Assembly: GCA_019748295.1 (NCBI GenBank)
Contig: JAIEPT010000084.1
Span: forward strand, 1 to 45,609
Source: Gemmataceae bacterium
GTDB taxonomy: Bacteria > Planctomycetota > Planctomycetia > Gemmatales > Gemmataceae
Length of the DNA stretch: 45,609 bases
Direction of reading: 5' to 3'
Shown here one piece after another: positions 15,223 through 25,134 of this stretch. Position 1 is the stretch's first letter, and the number at the start of each line of letters is the position of its first letter. Under the pieces are notes generated by a model. That model saw only the letters and a list, made by a program, of their open reading frames with translations. It was not told the DNA's origin and ran no database searches. The position numbers were made by a program, and so were the translations under genes.

Positions 15223-16764
15223 CTACTTCCGTTGCCGGTCGTAGAGCCAGGTCAACTCCGCGAGGCGGTCCAACGTTGAAGGTTGCAGTTGCTGCGGTTC
15301 GCAACGCCAGGCCCAGTTGCCGAGTGCTTTGCCCGGGAAATTCATGCGGGATTCGCTCCCCAGATTGAGCACATCTTGCAGCGGGACCACGGCGACGTTC
15401 GCGACCGATTCCCATGCCAGACGGATCATGTCCCACGCGATATCGTCGCCGCCGCGGGCGAGATAACGCCGCACGAAATCCTTCTCATGGCCCGGAGCGG
15501 CCGCGTACCAGCCACGCGTCGTGTCGTTGTCGTGCGTGCCCGTGTAGACCACCGTCCGATGCTCGTAGCTGTGCGGCAAATACATGTGATGCGGCTCGCC
15601 GCCGAACGCGAAATGCAGCACCTTCATCCCCGGCAAGTCGAACTGCTTCCGCAATGCATCGACCTCCGGCGTGATTAGGCCAAGATCCTCCGCGATGATC
15701 GGCAACCCGCGGAAAGCCGTGCCTACCTTGGTAAGGAAGTCGGCCCCCGGCGCCTTCACCCATTTGCCCGTTTTCGCCGTCTGGCTGTCGGCAGGTACTT
15801 CCCAGTAGGACTCAAACCCGCGGAAGTGGTCGAGCCGAACCACGTCCACCAACTCGAAGGAAGCCCTGAGGCGGGCAATCCACCACGAGTAACCCGTGTT
15901 GGCCATCGCGTCCCAATCGTAGAGCGGATTGCCCCACAATTGACCGTCGGCGTTGAAGTAATCCGGCGGAACGCCCGCAACGACCGTCGGCTGGCGTTCC
16001 TTGTTAAGTTTGAAGAACTGAGGATTCGCCCACACGTCCGACGAATCGCCGGAGACGAAGATCGGCAGATCGCCGATGATGCGGATGTTCCGTTTCTGGG
16101 CGTAGTCGCGCAGCCAACCCCACTGGCGATAAAAGAGGAACTGGCGAAATGCGTGCAGGCCGACGCTGGTTTCCAGTTCGCGCTTGGCGGTCTCAAGTGC
16201 CTTCGGTTCGCGGAGCCGTAGCTCCTTCGGCCATTGCAGCCAGCCGGCCCCGCCGCGTGCGTCCTTGATCGCCATGAACAGAGCGTAGTCGTCGAGCCAA
16301 ACGGCTTCGCGCTTGCGAAACGCCTCGAAGTCGCCCGTCAACTTATTGCCGCGTCCTTTGCGAAAGTTGTCCCAAGCTTTGGCGAGAAGCTGATTCTTGA
16401 AGGGAATGACCTTGTCGTAATCGACCTTCGGCCCGGAAGAAAACGACACGGCGAAATCGGACTCGTCCACAAGGCCGTCGTCGCGCAGACCGAGCGGGCT
16501 GACGAGAACGGGATTGCCTGCGAACGCGGAAAATGCCTGATACGGAGAATTGCCGAATCCCGTCGGCCCGAGGGGCAGGATCTGCCACCAGGAGATTTTC
16601 GCCCGATCGAGCGTGTCGATCCACGCATAGGCCCCTGGTCCCAGGTCGCCGATGCCGAAGGCGCCGGGAAGCGAGGTGGGATGCAGCAAAACGCCTGCGG
16701 ATCGAATCGAAAGCGGATCGTTGCTCGCGGACATGCGTGTTGGCTCCGAAAAAGCGTTCGCCAT
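15223..16764 (-). CDS. malQ: 4-alpha-glucanotransferase (amylomaltase)
   Basis: 513 residues from the ATG at 16764; an ATG at 16734 is a close alternative and a longer frame from 16842 would run through an inverted repeat. GH77 landmarks: SAGVLLHPTSLPG and IGDLGPGAY at the start, substrate-loop PYQAFSAFAGNP, the nucleophile in VVRLDHFRGF, the acid in IIAEDLG and GTHDNDT near the end. The length suits the family. MalQ transfers maltosyl units between alpha-1,4-glucans in the cytoplasm for glycogen and maltodextrin turnover. No other glycogen gene is next to it. Convergent with the esterase-like gene, divergent from the DUF1501 gene. Confidence 0.95.
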   Translation of the reverse strand: MANAFSEPTRMSASNDPLSIRSAGVLLHPTSLPGAFGIGDLGPGAYAWIDTLDRAKISWWQILPLGPTGFGNSPYQAFSAFAGNPVLVSPLGLRDDGLVDESDFAVSFSSGPKVDYDKVIPFKNQLLAKAWDNFRKGRGNKLTGDFEAFRKREAVWLDDYALFMAIKDARGGAGWLQWPKELRLREPKALETAKRELETSVGLHAFRQFLFYRQWGWLRDYAQKRNIRIIGDLPIFVSGDSSDVWANPQFFKLNKERQPTVVAGVPPDYFNADGQLWGNPLYDWDAMANTGYSWWIARLRASFELVDVVRLDHFRGFESYWEVPADSQTAKTGKWVKAPGADFLTKVGTAFRGLPIIAEDLGLITPEVDALRKQFDLPGMKVLHFAFGGEPHHMYLPHSYEHRTVVYTGTHDNDTTRGWYAAAPGHEKDFVRRYLARGGDDIAWDMIRLAWESVANVAVVPLQDVLNLGSESRMNFPGKALGNWAWRCEPQQLQPSTLDRLAELTWLYDRQRK

Positions 16765-16796
16765 TAGCTTATATGGCCGCCCCGCATCGTCAGAGC

Positions 16797-16883
16797 CCGA
16801 GCGACGGCGAGGGTTTCGCAGAGATGCGGGAAACGGCTTCACGCATCATCCGGCTTCTCTGCGAAACCCTCGCTGGCGCTCGG
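16797..16883. repeat. Inverted repeat between divergent genes
   Basis: Arms of about 28 bases (16797-16824 and 16856-16883) match as reverse complements with two mismatches, around GAGGGTTTCGCAGAGA and its complement. It lies between malQ and the DUF1501 gene. Since this is a divergent gap of about 284 bases, the element is in promoter territory rather than terminator territory. Confidence 0.85.
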
Positions 16884-17048
16884 ACTTTGACCGGCGATTC
16901 GCTTGGCAAGATTTGTGCCGATGCGTTATGATGCGTCAGCCGCAAGCCAATCGCCAAGGGGGGCGAAACGCCGACGGTCCCGCCCAGACGACGTTTCTCG
17001 TCATCAACACGCCGAATCGACTCACTGCTCGGCGATCGGAGTTTCGCG

Positions 17049-18431
17049 ATGGCTCGTCCCGATCCGCAACTCGGATGCAGCGAACTACAGCGCACTGCAC
17101 TACCTTCTCGCCGAAGCTTCCTGAAAGCGGGCGTTCTCGGCGCCGCGGGGCTTTCGCTGTCCGACTTGCTGCGAACGGAAGCAAGAGGAGCCGGCGCCGG
17201 TCGGCCGACCCGCAATCCGTCCGTCATCATCCTTTGGATGCGAGGCGGGCCCAGCCATATCGACATGTGGGACCCGAAGCCCGATGCCCCTGAAGAGTAT
17301 CGCGGCGAGTTCGGCGTCATCCGCTCCCGTGTGCCGGGGATCATGCTTTCCGACATGCTGCCGCAGTCGGCCCGGATCATGGACAAGTGGTCGATCGTCC
17401 GCAGTCTGCATCATCATGATGCGGGCCATTCGACGGGCGATCAAATTTGCTTCACCGGCTACAACACCGGCCCGAATCCTGATGAAAACATTTACCCCAG
17501 CATCGGCTCGATCGTGTCCCGGCAGATCGGGCATCTGACGCCGGAACTGCCTGCATACGTCATGATTCCGCGAGTCGTTCCGGGCGCCGGCGCGGCTTAT
17601 CTGGGCGTCGCCCATCGCGCCTTCGAAACGCAGGCGGATCCCGCGAATCCTGGTTCGTTTCGCTTGCCGAACTTTTCGCTGCCGCAAGGCGTGACGCTCG
17701 AGCAACTCGGCGATCGCCGCGGCCTGCTTCGCAGCTTCGATGCGATTCGCCGCGATGTGGATGCGTCCGGGCAAATGACCGCGCTCGATCGCTTTTCCTC
17801 GCAGGCGTGGGACATCCTCACGTCCTCAGCCGCTCGCAATGCCTTCGATCTCGACAGCGAGCCGCAGCATGTCCGCGAACGCTACGGCTTCATGCCCGCC
17901 TACGATCCGAAAGCCTCGAACCGTTGCGGCGCCCCCGCATGGAGCCAACGCATCCTCCTCGCTCGCCGATTGGTGGAAGCGGGCGTGCGGCTCGTGACCG
18001 TGGACCTTCGCTGGTGGGACACGCATGTGAAGGGTTTCGAGTCATTGCGAGATGGATTCTTGCCGCGCTGGGACCAGGCCTACACGGCGTTGATCGAAGA
18101 TCTCGAACAACGCGGGCTGCTTGAATCGACGCTTGTTCTCGCCTGGGGCGAGTTCGGCCGCACGCCGCGCGTGAACAACGACGCGGGCCGCGATCACTAT
18201 CCCGGCGTTTTCAGCGCCGCCCTAGCGGGTGGTCCGGTAAAAGGCGGCCGCGTCGTCGGCGAATCGGATTCGCGCGGCGCCTTCCCGCGGGCCAATCCCA
18301 AGTCGCCGCAAGACGTGCTTGCCCTCGTCTATCGCCACCTCGGCATCGACATCAACACGCATTACCTCGACGGCGCCGGCCGCCCGATCCAGGTGTTGCC
18401 GTTCGGCAAACCGATTGACGAATTCTGCTAG
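17049..18431 (+). CDS. DUF1501 protein with twin-arginine signal
   Basis: 460 residues. SRRSFLKAGVLGAAGLSLSDLL is a twin-arginine signal. The mature part has the DUF1501 pattern RGGPSHIDMWDPKPDAP, DMLPQSARIMDKWSIVRSL and GHSTGDQ, and near the C-terminus WGEFGRTPRVNNDAGRDHYPG; the family belongs to the alkaline-phosphatase-like fold. It is expanded in planctomycetes, where it often pairs with a DUF1549/DUF1553 gene encoding a cytochrome-c-like partner; that partner is not present here. Function unknown. GGAG eight bases upstream supports the start. Exported folded, probably with bound metal. Confidence 0.93.
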   Translation: MARPDPQLGCSELQRTALPSRRSFLKAGVLGAAGLSLSDLLRTEARGAGAGRPTRNPSVIILWMRGGPSHIDMWDPKPDAPEEYRGEFGVIRSRVPGIMLSDMLPQSARIMDKWSIVRSLHHHDAGHSTGDQICFTGYNTGPNPDENIYPSIGSIVSRQIGHLTPELPAYVMIPRVVPGAGAAYLGVAHRAFETQADPANPGSFRLPNFSLPQGVTLEQLGDRRGLLRSFDAIRRDVDASGQMTALDRFSSQAWDILTSSAARNAFDLDSEPQHVRERYGFMPAYDPKASNRCGAPAWSQRILLARRLVEAGVRLVTVDLRWWDTHVKGFESLRDGFLPRWDQAYTALIEDLEQRGLLESTLVLAWGEFGRTPRVNNDAGRDHYPGVFSAALAGGPVKGGRVVGESDSRGAFPRANPKSPQDVLALVYRHLGIDINTHYLDGAGRPIQVLPFGKPIDEFC

Positions 18432-18440
18432 CGCCGGTGC

Positions 18441-18530
18441 GGTTAGCCGCGACGCGCAGCGGAGCGCGGACTGCTTGCCATCCGATCGCTGGGTGCCCTG
18501 TCCGCGCTCCGCTGCGCGTCGCGGCTAACC
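18441..18530. repeat. Perfect 30-base inverted repeat, TTAGCCGCGACGCG family
   Basis: Arms 18441-18470 and 18501-18530 are exact reverse complements (GGTTAGCCGCGACGCG and so on). Almost the same arms recur at 27037-27124 and 38318-38407, and the loops share a GATCGC word. It lies between the DUF1501 and DUF1028 genes on the plus strand. Confidence 0.93.
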
Positions 18531-18543
18531 TTCGGAGACGCTT

Positions 18544-19263
18544 ATGAAACTGCCGATCTCGCTCATCGCCGTCGCCACCATGACAACATCGCTGCTGGCA
18601 TTTGCCGAAGCGCCGTCGAGGGATGCCCCGTTCAACACGTTCTCAATCGTCGCCTACGATGCGGACCGGCAGGAATGGGGAGTCGGCGCCGCCTCCAAAG
18701 TGCTTGCGGTGGGAGTCGGCGTGCCGTGGGCGAAAGCGAATTGCGGGGCGATCGCGACGCAGTCGGCAGCGAATACTACCTACGGCCCACGCGGACTCGA
18801 GATGCTCGGCAAGGGAAACAGTGCCGCGGAAGTCGTCAAACGACTTACCGATGAAGACGAAGGACGCGACATTCGCCAAGTCGGCATCGTCGATCGCGAA
18901 GGCAAGGTCCATGCCTTCACCGGCAAAGGATGCAGTTCCTGGTGCGGCGAAAAGGTCGGCAAAAACTACGCCTGCCTCGGCAATTTGCTCGCCGGCAAAG
19001 AAGTGGTCGAGGCGATGGCGGACGCATTCGAGAAGACGGAAGGGCGACTCGCCTGGCGGATCATGGCCGCCATGGAAGCCGGCGACAAAGCCGGCGGCGA
19101 CAAACGCGGCAAACAATCCGCAGCCATCCTGATCGTCCGCGAAAAGGGCGGCTACCGCGGATTCGACGACCGCGCCGTCGATCTCCGCGTGGACGATCAC
19201 AAGGAACCCATCAACGAATTGAGCCGCATCCTCGCCTTGCGATTTCCCCGCAAGGCGAAGTGA
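18544..19263 (+). CDS. DUF1028 family protein, exported
   Basis: 239 residues. Residues 1-22 are a signal peptide (ISLIAVATMTTSLLAFAEA). The rest is DUF1028: NTFSIVAYDADRQEWGVGAASKVLAVG, then ATQSAANTTYGPRGLEML and GRDIRQVGIVDREGKVHAFTG. The family is thought to have an Ntn-hydrolase-like fold with a Thr or Ser at the TFSI position; here the Thr follows a signal peptide and about ten residues, so a free N-terminal Thr would need a second cut. Activity unknown. GGAGACGCTT precedes the ATG. Follows the DUF1501 gene across a long inverted repeat. Confidence 0.85.
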   Translation: MKLPISLIAVATMTTSLLAFAEAPSRDAPFNTFSIVAYDADRQEWGVGAASKVLAVGVGVPWAKANCGAIATQSAANTTYGPRGLEMLGKGNSAAEVVKRLTDEDEGRDIRQVGIVDREGKVHAFTGKGCSSWCGEKVGKNYACLGNLLAGKEVVEAMADAFEKTEGRLAWRIMAAMEAGDKAGGDKRGKQSAAILIVREKGGYRGFDDRAVDLRVDDHKEPINELSRILALRFPRKAK

Positions 19264-19363
19264 CAGAACTTTGCGGTCGCAGGTCCCACTGTAGGGAACG
19301 CCCTCCGTGGCGTTCCGCCTGACTGGACGCGTCCGAGTCCCGAGTGTCCACATTCCACGATCC

Positions 19364-19413
19364 CCGCGTGCGGCTTGGCGATCGAACGCCGCGGATCGCT
19401 AAGCCGCAAGCGG
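19364..19413. repeat. Inverted repeat, GCGGCTTAGCGATC family
   Basis: Arms around CGTGCGGCTTGGCGATC and GATCGCTAAGCCGCAAGCG pair with two mismatches. The same GCTTGCGGCTTAGCG wording occurs at 25057-25110. A shorter stem (GAACGCC/GGCGTTC) lies at about 19297-19316 in the same 197-base convergent gap. Confidence 0.7.
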
Positions 19414-19460
19414 TAGACCTGCACGAACGACTCTTGAGGAACACCATGAAGGTCGTTCCG

Positions 19461-20369
19461 CTATTTCTTCGAAAACCCGCGACTCGTGAGCCACGCGAGG
19501 CAGCGGTCGGGCCAGCTTGAGTACGGCAAATCCGCCGGGCCAAGTCCCAGGCCGTGGCGGCCCTTCTCGTAGATGTGCATCTCCGAGGGCACCTTGTGCT
19601 TCTGCAGCGCCATGTAAAACAGGATGCTGTTTTCAGGCGGTACCGCGGTGTCTTCGGAGGTGTGGATCAGAAACGTCGGCGGCGTTTCCTTGGTTACGCG
19701 TTTTTCGTTGCACAGGCTGTCGACCAATTTCGGATCGGCGTCTTTTCCCAGCAAATTGTTCCGCGAGCCGCCGTGGGCGAAGGGGCCCGTAAGCGTGATG
19801 ACCGGATACATCAGGACGCCGAAATCAGGCCGGCTGCCTTGGCGATCGATCAGGTCTTTCGCTTCGGGATCCCCTTTGTCGAATTGCGTCAGCACGGTGG
19901 AAGTCAGATGCCCGCCCGCGGAGAAGCCGAGGATGCCGACCTTCTGCGGGTCGAGCTTCCAATCCGATGCATGATGCCGCACATGGCGGATCGCCCGTTG
20001 CGCGTCGTGCAGTTGCGTGGGATAGCGATACTTGGGGCCAAGGCGATATTTCACTACGACGGCGAAGATGCCGTTTTTGTTGAGCCATTGCGCGATCTGA
20101 TGCCCTTCGTGGTCCATCGCCAGCGCCCCGTAGCCGCCGCCAGGGCAGACGACGACGGCGGTCCCGGTGGCGATTTCCGCAGGGGCGGGATAGACCATGA
20201 TGCCGGGAATATCGCCCGCATCTTTCCCCTGAGCGCCGGGAGCGCCATCGGGCCAAAGGGGCTGGACGGCCGGTGGGGGCGAATCGTCTTTCTTTTTCGC
20301 AGGCTGGGCATGGACGAAAGAGGGCAGGGCGATCACGATCGCCATCAGCAGGCATCGACGCAACATCAT
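19461..20369 (-). CDS. Exported alpha/beta hydrolase, acetyl-xylan-esterase-like
   Basis: 302 residues with a signal peptide (LLMAIVIALPSFVHAQ). The hydrolase core shows the oxyanion motif VVCPGGGYGALAMDHEG, nucleophile elbow GILGFSAGGHL, the acid in HTSEDTAVPPENS and the His in GRHGLGLG. The sequence YRLGPKYRYPTQLHDAQRA before the elbow is typical of the BD-FAE/Axe2-like carbohydrate esterases. A role in removing acetyl or feruloyl groups from polysaccharides in the periplasm is likely from the family, not proven. Start at 20369 (a second ATG follows at once) with GAGGAA upstream. Divergent from the aminotransferase gene. Confidence 0.85.
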   Translation of the reverse strand: MMLRRCLLMAIVIALPSFVHAQPAKKKDDSPPPAVQPLWPDGAPGAQGKDAGDIPGIMVYPAPAEIATGTAVVVCPGGGYGALAMDHEGHQIAQWLNKNGIFAVVVKYRLGPKYRYPTQLHDAQRAIRHVRHHASDWKLDPQKVGILGFSAGGHLTSTVLTQFDKGDPEAKDLIDRQGSRPDFGVLMYPVITLTGPFAHGGSRNNLLGKDADPKLVDSLCNEKRVTKETPPTFLIHTSEDTAVPPENSILFYMALQKHKVPSEMHIYEKGRHGLGLGPADLPYSSWPDRCLAWLTSRGFSKK

Positions 20370-20492
20370 GTTTCCTCGTGCGGGGTTGAGAAGGGCTTCA
20401 GAAGAATCCGCCTCGCCCCGTCAGGCAAGCGAAAAACGGGGAAAACCGCGGTATAACGGACTGCACCCTTTTCGCGTCGCAGGAATCGCGTC

Positions 20493-21383
20493 ATGTCCGA
20501 GCCGTGGGCAATGCTGAGTGGCCGATGGTTGCCGCAATCGCAGGCAACGCTGACGCTGCACGATGCCGGCTTCGTCATGGGCGCCACAGTCACCGACATG
20601 CTGCGAACCTACGGAGGCACGCTGTACCGATGGGCCGATCACCTGGCGCGTTTCCGCGCTTCGTCGTCGGCTGCCCAAATCGAGGTGCGTCCCAGCGACG
20701 AGCAAATCACGGCATGGGCGAGCGAACTCGTGCAGCGGAATCGGATGAGCGGAGAGTTGTGCCTCGTCCTTTTCGCGACGCCGGGGCCGATTGGTTTTTA
20801 TCTGGGCGAACCCGGTTCCGTCGGCGAAGGCGAACCGACCTTCGGCATGCACACATTTCCGCTTCCGGTCGAACGCTTCCGGAAAACGATTGCGGAAGGG
20901 GCGATGTTGATGGTCCCCTCCGTGCGAGCGGTATCGGCCGCAAGCGTCGATCCGCACATCAAGCAACGCAGCCGTATGCACTGGTGGCTCGCGGATCGCG
21001 AAGCACGGCAACGAGGGCTGGGCGTGCAAGCGCTCTTGCTGGATGAGGAGGGGTACGTCACCGAAACCGCCGCTGCGAATTTGGTCGTCGTTCAACGGGG
21101 CACATTGCGGACGCCGCGACGGGAGCGAGTACTGTCCGGCATCAGTTTGCTCGCATTGATGGAGTTGGCGGCAGCGGAAGGACTCGATATTGAGGAAGCG
21201 GACCTGTCGTTCGACGAAGTGCTGAAAGCGGACGAACTGTTGCTCACCAGCACGCCCTATGGGGTCGCCGGGGTGCGGCGATTCGAGTTGCAGGAATTTA
21301 TGTATCCAGGGCCGATGTTCGTCCGCCTGCGGGATGCGTGGAGCCGGCAACTGGGGCGGGACATGCATGCGGAGTTCAGGTGA
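20493..21383 (+). CDS. Class IV aminotransferase (IlvE/PabC-like)
   Basis: 296 residues, PLP-dependent fold type IV. The PLP Lys is in HIKQRSRMHWW, the conserved ETAAANLVVV (E-T-x3-N) lies about 40 residues later, and the phosphate-binding LLTSTPYGVAGV is near the C-terminus. These fit branched-chain aminotransferase or 4-amino-4-deoxychorismate lyase; the two are hard to tell apart by eye. Convergent with chorismate synthase, which makes the PabC reading attractive because PabC acts on a chorismate-derived substrate, but this is inference. The start has AGGAATCGCGTC upstream. Cytoplasmic. Confidence 0.85.
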   Translation: MSEPWAMLSGRWLPQSQATLTLHDAGFVMGATVTDMLRTYGGTLYRWADHLARFRASSSAAQIEVRPSDEQITAWASELVQRNRMSGELCLVLFATPGPIGFYLGEPGSVGEGEPTFGMHTFPLPVERFRKTIAEGAMLMVPSVRAVSAASVDPHIKQRSRMHWWLADREARQRGLGVQALLLDEEGYVTETAAANLVVVQRGTLRTPRRERVLSGISLLALMELAAAEGLDIEEADLSFDEVLKADELLLTSTPYGVAGVRRFELQEFMYPGPMFVRLRDAWSRQLGRDMHAEFR

Positions 21384-21394
21384 TACGGTCCCGC

Positions 21395-21544
21395 CCGCTG
21401 GCGAGCAGCCGCTGTTAGGCGGCTGGTACTACATCCGCAAAAGTCTCGTCATCCACAGACAGGTGACAAGACTCAACCGTCTGTACATGGAGAGACTTGT
21501 GCTGACGCTGTACCAGCCGCCTAACAGCGGCTGCTCGCCAGCGG
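21395..21544. repeat. Perfect 35-base inverted repeat with structured loop
   Basis: Arms 21395-21429 and 21510-21544 are exact reverse complements. Each arm pairs internally through AGCCGC/GCGGCT. The 80-base loop adds stems AAGTCTC/GAGACTT and ACAGAC/GTCTGT. It fills the gap between convergent aminotransferase and aroC genes. Confidence 0.93.
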
Positions 21545-21553
21545 ACGCCGTGA

Positions 21554-22636
<1,083 letters not shown>

Positions 22637-22752
22637 CGGTCCGTTGGGGTTGGTCGGTGGGACGGGTTGGTGTACGATCAGCGGCGAAAACGCCGTTCCG
22701 GTTCATTATCGACGAGGTCCGCGAGACGGCGATGCCAAAAGCGAGGTTCGCA

Positions 22753-23253
22753 ATGCGGTTCCTATTTGCCGCGTGTCTGATCTTCGGCCTGACCGGTTCG
22801 CTGCTTTCGCAAGACGAGCCGAAAGAGGCGCCGTCGAAGCTGAAGCTTCGCTACGGGATGGATTTTCAGAATCTCTTTTATCTGCAGGGAACTCCTGAGG
22901 AAGCGATGAAGTCGATCGCGAAAGCGGTCGACAATCAACGCCTCGACTACCTGCTCGCGCATCTCAGCGATCCATCGTTCGTGGATCGCCGAGTGGAAGA
23001 ATACAAGCGCGATCTCGCCCCGTCGCTCAAGGAGACGACCAAGCAGACGGTGGCGTTCGACCGCTTCGTGTCCGACGCCAAACGCCAATTCGACGACGAC
23101 CCGACGCTGGTGCGCGAGCTGCGCCTGTTCGCGAAACAGGGGGAATGGGACACGAAAGAAGATACGGCAACAGGCACGCTCAAAGGCATCAACCGCAAGG
23201 TCTACCTCAAGAAGCTCGAAAACCGCTGGTTCCTCGAAAACCGCCAGCGATAG
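22753..23253 (+). CDS. Small secreted hypothetical protein
   Basis: 166 residues from the ATG at 22753, chosen because GCGAGG lies six bases upstream and a signal peptide (RFLFAACLIFGLTGSLLSQ) begins there; ATG 22732 would add seven residues. The mature part is helical and charged, with VDNQRLDYLLAHLSDPSFVDRRVEEYK, a region resembling small planctomycete lipoprotein-like proteins that carry no enzymatic motif, ending in NRKVYLKKLENRWFLENRQR. No Cys for lipid attachment is present. No family recognised. Divergent from aroC with a 116-base gap. Confidence 0.7.
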   Translation: MRFLFAACLIFGLTGSLLSQDEPKEAPSKLKLRYGMDFQNLFYLQGTPEEAMKSIAKAVDNQRLDYLLAHLSDPSFVDRRVEEYKRDLAPSLKETTKQTVAFDRFVSDAKRQFDDDPTLVRELRLFAKQGEWDTKEDTATGTLKGINRKVYLKKLENRWFLENRQR

Positions 23254-23283
23254 GCGTTAGGCGAGCGGCAGGAGATAGTCTAC

Positions 23284-23394
23284 CTCCCTCTCCCTCCGGG
23301 AGAGGGTTGGGGTGAGGGTGTTTTTTCTCGCGCAACGCCACGTACCACGCCCTCACCCCCGGCCCCTCTCCCGGAGGGAGAGGGGAGAAATGCA
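23284..23394. repeat. CCCTCTCCC/GGGAGAGGG inverted repeat
   Basis: Left part CCCTCTCCCTCCGGGAGAGGG and right part CCCCTCTCCCGGAGGGAGAGG are both hairpins and complement each other, with CTCACCC/GGGTGAG inside. It belongs with the hairpin at 14035-14059. Confidence 0.8.
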
Positions 23395-23420
23395 GGCCCC
23401 GCTCGCCTTAGCCGCGGTCG

Positions 23421-23522
23421 GGAGGGCGAGGCTCCTGCCGAGCCGGTGTTGCCGAAAAGCCGCAGAAACATTGATTTTTCGGCGGGATTTGATCCCCCGG
23501 CTCGGCAGGAGCCTCGCCCTTC
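23421..23522. repeat. Inverted repeat GGGCGAGGCTCCTGCC
   Basis: Arms 23421-23446 and 23497-23522 match as reverse complements with one mismatch over 26 bases. Each arm pairs internally (GGCTC/GAGCC). It directly follows the previous repeat in the 282-base convergent gap 23254-23535. Confidence 0.88.
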
Positions 23523-23535
23523 CATGTCGTCCCCG

Positions 23536-24252
23536 TCAAACGTTCGCAAGCACCTCGGCCAGATGGACGGCTCGCACCTTGGCCTCACGGCGGCGAAGAC
23601 AGCCGGCGATGTTCATGAGGCATCCCGCGTCCGTGGCGATCAGGATGTCGGCCCCCGTCTTTTCCACGAACCCGGCCTTATCCTGCACCATGGCGCCGCT
23701 GATGTTCGCGTAGCGGACGGAGAACGAGCCGCCGAAGCCGCAGCATTCGTCGAAGCGTTCGAGGGGCAGCATGGTCAGGCCGCGGACGTGGGCGAGCAGG
23801 CGTTGCGGTTCGTCGGTCGCCTTGAGCCCGCGGAGATGGCAGGCCATGTGATAGGTCGCGCGGGCTTCATAGCGGGCGCCGACGTCCTCGATTTTCAGAT
23901 GATGGACGAGGAATTGAGATAGTTCCCAGGTGCGATCCGCGAAGTTTTGAGCCTTCGCGTGCCAGATTGGGTCGTGGTGGAACAACTCGGGGAACTCGAC
24001 CTTGATCATGGCCGCGCAGGAGCCGGAAGGCGTCACGATGAGCGGCGAGTCGGCGAAAGCGCGGATGGTATGGCGAGCCAAATCGCGGGCATGGTCGTGA
24101 TAGCCGCTGTTGAAGTGCGGCTGCCCGCAGCACGTTTGAGCTTGAGGGAAATCGACTTCGATGCCGAGTCGGCGAAGCAGGTTCGCCGTGGCGACGGGGG
24201 CCTCGGGGAAGAACGCATCTCCAAGGCATGTGGCGAGCAGCGAGACCTTCAC
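23536..24252 (-). CDS. LutA/GlpC-type CCG-domain iron-sulfur protein
   Basis: 238 residues with two CCG domains: CCGQPHFNSG at 41-50 and CCGFGG at 170-175, plus Cys79 in PSGSCAA and Cys138 in YHMACHLRG. This is the LutA/YkgE layout, which in lactate oxidation works with LutB and LutC and probably binds an iron-sulfur cluster for electron transfer. Neither LutB nor LutC is in the window, so its redox partner is unknown. The start is GTG at 24252 (MKVSLLATCLG is the usual family opening) with AAAGG 12 bases upstream. Cytoplasmic or membrane-associated. Confidence 0.88.
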   Translation of the reverse strand: MKVSLLATCLGDAFFPEAPVATANLLRRLGIEVDFPQAQTCCGQPHFNSGYHDHARDLARHTIRAFADSPLIVTPSGSCAAMIKVEFPELFHHDPIWHAKAQNFADRTWELSQFLVHHLKIEDVGARYEARATYHMACHLRGLKATDEPQRLLAHVRGLTMLPLERFDECCGFGGSFSVRYANISGAMVQDKAGFVEKTGADILIATDAGCLMNIAGCLRRREAKVRAVHLAEVLANV

Positions 24253-24366
24253 GAAGCGTCAACCTTTCGGGGCGAACTGCTGAAGCGAGTGCGGCGACAA
24301 GTCGTTGGTTGAGTACGGAAAGCCTTGCATCGCGGCTGACCTCACGCGGAGCGTGAGGACTACTCT

Positions 24367-24999
24367 CTACCCTTCGGACGAGTTTGGCGGGGAGAGGATG
24401 TCGCGGAGGCGGCGCAGGGCTCGCAGATATCGCATCGACGCGGCGGCTTCGCTTAGCTCCAACGCCTCAGCGACCTGCTGGTTCGCCAGGTGCTCGAAGT
24501 GACGCATGAGAAGCACTTCGCGGTCCGTTTCGTCAAGTTGCTCGAGCGCTTGATGCAGCTTCCGCTGAAGTTCCTGCTGGATCGCTTCGGAAGCCGGCGT
24601 GCGTTCGGGATCCACCAGCTGGCCGGCGAGTTCGCGGGAGGACTCGTCCACCCAGCCTGGGCGAGCGAGCGGTTGCTCGCGATTCACGCCGCGTTTCTTG
24701 GCCTGGTGGTGCCGGCGATGGGCATCGATCAGATGATCTTTCGCGAGTGCCCGAAGCCAAACGTGGAAGGGCATTATGGGCTTTTTCAGGTAATCCTGAA
24801 GCCGTTTGCTCGCTTCGAGCATTACTTCCTGAACGACGTCGCTCGCATCGACGCGCTGCACGATGGCGGGATCGAGTCGCAACTCGATCAGTCGGCGGAT
24901 CGGCTCGCGATGGCGCTGCAGCAAGCGATCGACGGCTTCGTCCTTGCCGTCCTTCGCCTGGGCGAGCAGTTCCTGCGTTTCGTTGGAAATGGGCCACAT
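24367..24999 (-). CDS. ECF-type RNA polymerase sigma factor
   Basis: 210 residues. Region 2: RHREPIRRLIELRLDP, VDASDVVQEVMLEASKRLQDY and PFHVWLRALAKDHLIDAHRRH. Region 4: ALEQLDETDREVLLMRHFEHLANQQVAEALEL followed by the recognition helix SEAAASMRYLRALRRLR. The linker between regions (about 100-130) is longer than in typical ECF factors, as in several planctomycete groups that lack an adjacent anti-sigma. No anti-sigma or kinase gene is next to it here. GAGGA eight bases upstream supports the start. Target promoters unknown. Confidence 0.92.
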   Translation of the reverse strand: MWPISNETQELLAQAKDGKDEAVDRLLQRHREPIRRLIELRLDPAIVQRVDASDVVQEVMLEASKRLQDYLKKPIMPFHVWLRALAKDHLIDAHRRHHQAKKRGVNREQPLARPGWVDESSRELAGQLVDPERTPASEAIQQELQRKLHQALEQLDETDREVLLMRHFEHLANQQVAEALELSEAAASMRYLRALRRLRDILSPPNSSEG

Positions 25000-25056
25000 G
25001 CCGAATGTCCTCGGAGGAACGGCTAAGAAGGTTTCGGAGCCGTCCGTTTAGCGTTT

Positions 25057-25110
25057 CCGCTTGCGGCTTAGCGAGACCTGGGCTTTCTCCGAACGCGAAG
25101 CCGCAAGCGG
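25057..25110. repeat. Inverted repeat CCGCTTGCGGCTT
   Basis: Arms 25057-25069 and 25098-25110 are exact reverse complements, 13 bases each, around a 28-base loop. Each arm has a small internal stem (CCGC/GCGG). Related in wording to 19364-19413. Lies between metF and the sigma gene on the minus strand. Confidence 0.8.
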
Positions 25111-25134
25111 CAGACAGGGGTTTCGAAACAACCT

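Noticed and set aside
18544..19263. DUF1028 protein as a partner of the Ntn-like hydrolase
   Set aside because: It is exported, lies 12 kb away and shares no motif with the cassette beyond a possibly similar fold class.
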